Source: [Erwinia] mediterraneensis
GTDB taxonomy: Bacteria; Pseudomonadota; Gammaproteobacteria; Enterobacterales; Enterobacteriaceae
Reading direction: 5' to 3'
Assembly: GCF_900604315.1 (NCBI RefSeq)
Contig: NZ_LR026978.1
Span: 1,397,339 to 1,461,338, forward strand
Length of the DNA stretch: 64,000 bases
In this document: in pieces, positions 63,331 through 64,000 of the stretch
How positions within the stretch are numbered: position 1 is the first letter of the stretch
How the letters are laid out: each line of letters opens with the position of its first letter
Translations under genes and position numbers: made by a program
Notes under the pieces: generated by a model
The model's database searches: none
Seen by the model: the letters and a program-made list of their open reading frames with translations, nothing else
Told to the model about the DNA's origin: nothing

Positions 63331-63981
63331 TTACCAGGTGCCATAGGGGTAGGCTTTGCCTTTGATAAATTCTTCGGTAGTTTGGGTATATTTATATCCT
63401 TGCTTATGCGCAGAGATGCCTTTGCAGACATCCAGCGCTTCGCCGGACAGTGTGGTGATCTTCTCTGGCTCAACCGGCAGGTTGTCACCCGCATTGTTCT
63501 GTAGCCAGATACGTACCTTCCCCTGTGGTGCCAGACCAAACAACACCGTATCGTACCAGGCTGTGTTGCCGAACCTGTCAGTACCGGCGGGCGTCAGCAT
63601 CTTCTGACGCATCGCTTCCGGGAACACGATATGCGTTTCATAGGTTTTCATATCGATTATCGAATCCCAGCAGAACAGGATTTCTACCGGCGGATGGCGC
63701 GCTTTATTGAACTGCGTATATCTTCCTACTCGTTTACTCCAGACATTTACGCTTTCAGGGTTTTCCTGCACACTGTCCAGCGTGTGCCAGGTATAGAGCA
63801 CCTGTTTTGCATCAATCATCGCGACATAGCTCACATCAGCAGGCAATGCTCTGGGAGTAAAAAAGGCAAAGCCCCATTTTCCGTAAGGCATTGCGCCGGT
63901 ATCTTCCGGGGTTACGGGCCCGCCAGCCTGACAGCCGGTCAGCAGCAGTAAACAGGCTGTAACGCCGCTTTTCAGTTTCAT
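63331..63981 (-). CDS. DUF2931-family lipoprotein, copy 2
   Basis: 216 residues, with the same signal peptide and lipobox (LLTGC) as copy 1 and nearly identical until LDVCKG; the following about 15 residues (ISAHKQGYKYTQTTE) differ from copy 1 before the shared end EFIKGKAYPYGTW. Gene start again overlaps the TGA of an upstream reading frame (ATGA). Two near-identical but locally different copies suit immunity proteins diversifying against related effectors (inference). Confidence 0.85.
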   Translation of the reverse strand: MKLKSGVTACLLLLTGCQAGGPVTPEDTGAMPYGKWGFAFFTPRALPADVSYVAMIDAKQVLYTWHTLDSVQENPESVNVWSKRVGRYTQFNKARHPPVEILFCWDSIIDMKTYETHIVFPEAMRQKMLTPAGTDRFGNTAWYDTVLFGLAPQGKVRIWLQNNAGDNLPVEPEKITTLSGEALDVCKGISAHKQGYKYTQTTEEFIKGKAYPYGTW

Positions 63982-64000
63982 ATTTGCTTGCCATCCATGT
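63978..64000 (-). CDS. 3' end of an upstream gene, cut by the window edge
   Basis: Last seven codons (MDGKQI-stop, plus part of one codon) of a leftward gene whose body lies beyond the right edge. The TGA overlaps the ATG of lipoprotein copy 2. Identical to the end of the orphan tail at 63258-63323. Confidence 0.6.

Larger units (their letters stand above)
62596..64000. repeat. Tandem duplication (about 0.7-kb unit)
   Basis: Two direct copies of [gene tail + DUF2931 gene + the short shared sequence GCCCGGC after its stop]. The offset is 720 bp over most of the unit and 735 bp at the lipoprotein 3' end, because copy 1 has 15 extra bases in its variable segment. Right border not reached in this window, so more copies may follow. 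Confidence 0.9.

Overview
The window is a 64 kb chromosomal segment of a gammaproteobacterium of the order Enterobacterales. Protein sequences and gene order follow the Escherichia coli blocks trmL-cysE-gpsA-secB-grxC, hldD-waaF-waaC, coaD-mutM-rpmGB-radC-coaBC-dut-slmA-pyrE-rph-yicC, gmk-rpoZ-spoT-trmH-recG and typA/glnALG. The lipopolysaccharide (LPS) core genes are of the Klebsiella/Serratia type (waaE, wabG and wabH-like genes). DUF3289, DUF943 and DUF2931 genes are also present. Together these point to Erwiniaceae (Pantoea/Erwinia relatives). That placement is inference; there is no rRNA or other species marker in the window.

Layout. 1-4.6 kb: the 3' part of cpxA, then trmL, then the leftward cysE-gpsA-secB-grxC-yibN genes. 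4.9-9.3 kb: envC-yibQ (septal peptidoglycan splitting) and two glycosyltransferases in the place where E. coli has waaH. 9.4-11.6 kb: tdh-kbl (threonine catabolism). 11.8-25.2 kb: a large LPS-core block, hldD-waaF-waaC-GT2, an opposite-strand WabN-like deacetylase, wabH-like, GT9, waaH, waaQ, wabG, waaA, waaE, coaD. It encodes most of a heptose/GlcA/GalA/GlcN core, but no O-antigen ligase gene (waaL) is visible. 25.2-34.3 kb: DNA repair, ribosomal, CoA, nucleotide and division genes (mutM, rpmG, rpmB, radC, coaBC, dut, slmA, pyrE, rph), a NupC-type nucleoside transporter, a DUF3574 lipoprotein and yicC.

34.3-41.3 kb is a variable, partly AT-rich insertion between yicC and yicG. It holds a DUF3289/DUF943 pair, lpxP (lipid A acyltransferase), a D-threonine-aldolase-like PLP enzyme, an SRPBCC protein, an orphan ORF, a truncated MOP flippase and a possible regulator remnant. 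41.3-53 kb returns to conserved genes: yicG, a frameshifted ligB, gmk, rpoZ, spoT, trmH, recG, xanP with a perfect PurR-type palindrome, and yicH. 53-62.4 kb: fabY-dtd-yihY-yihX, typA, and divergently the nitrogen-control operon glnA-glnL-glnG. That operon has a sigma-54 promoter, two NtrC enhancer sites and an internal NtrC-repressed promoter. 62.6-64 kb: two nearly identical DUF2931 lipoprotein genes in tandem. Each is translationally coupled to the 3' tail of an upstream gene; one tail is an orphan copy and the other runs off the right edge. This looks like duplicated immunity genes of an effector/immunity locus and is the most interesting lead here.

No rRNA, tRNA, CRISPR array, insertion sequence or prophage was recognised.
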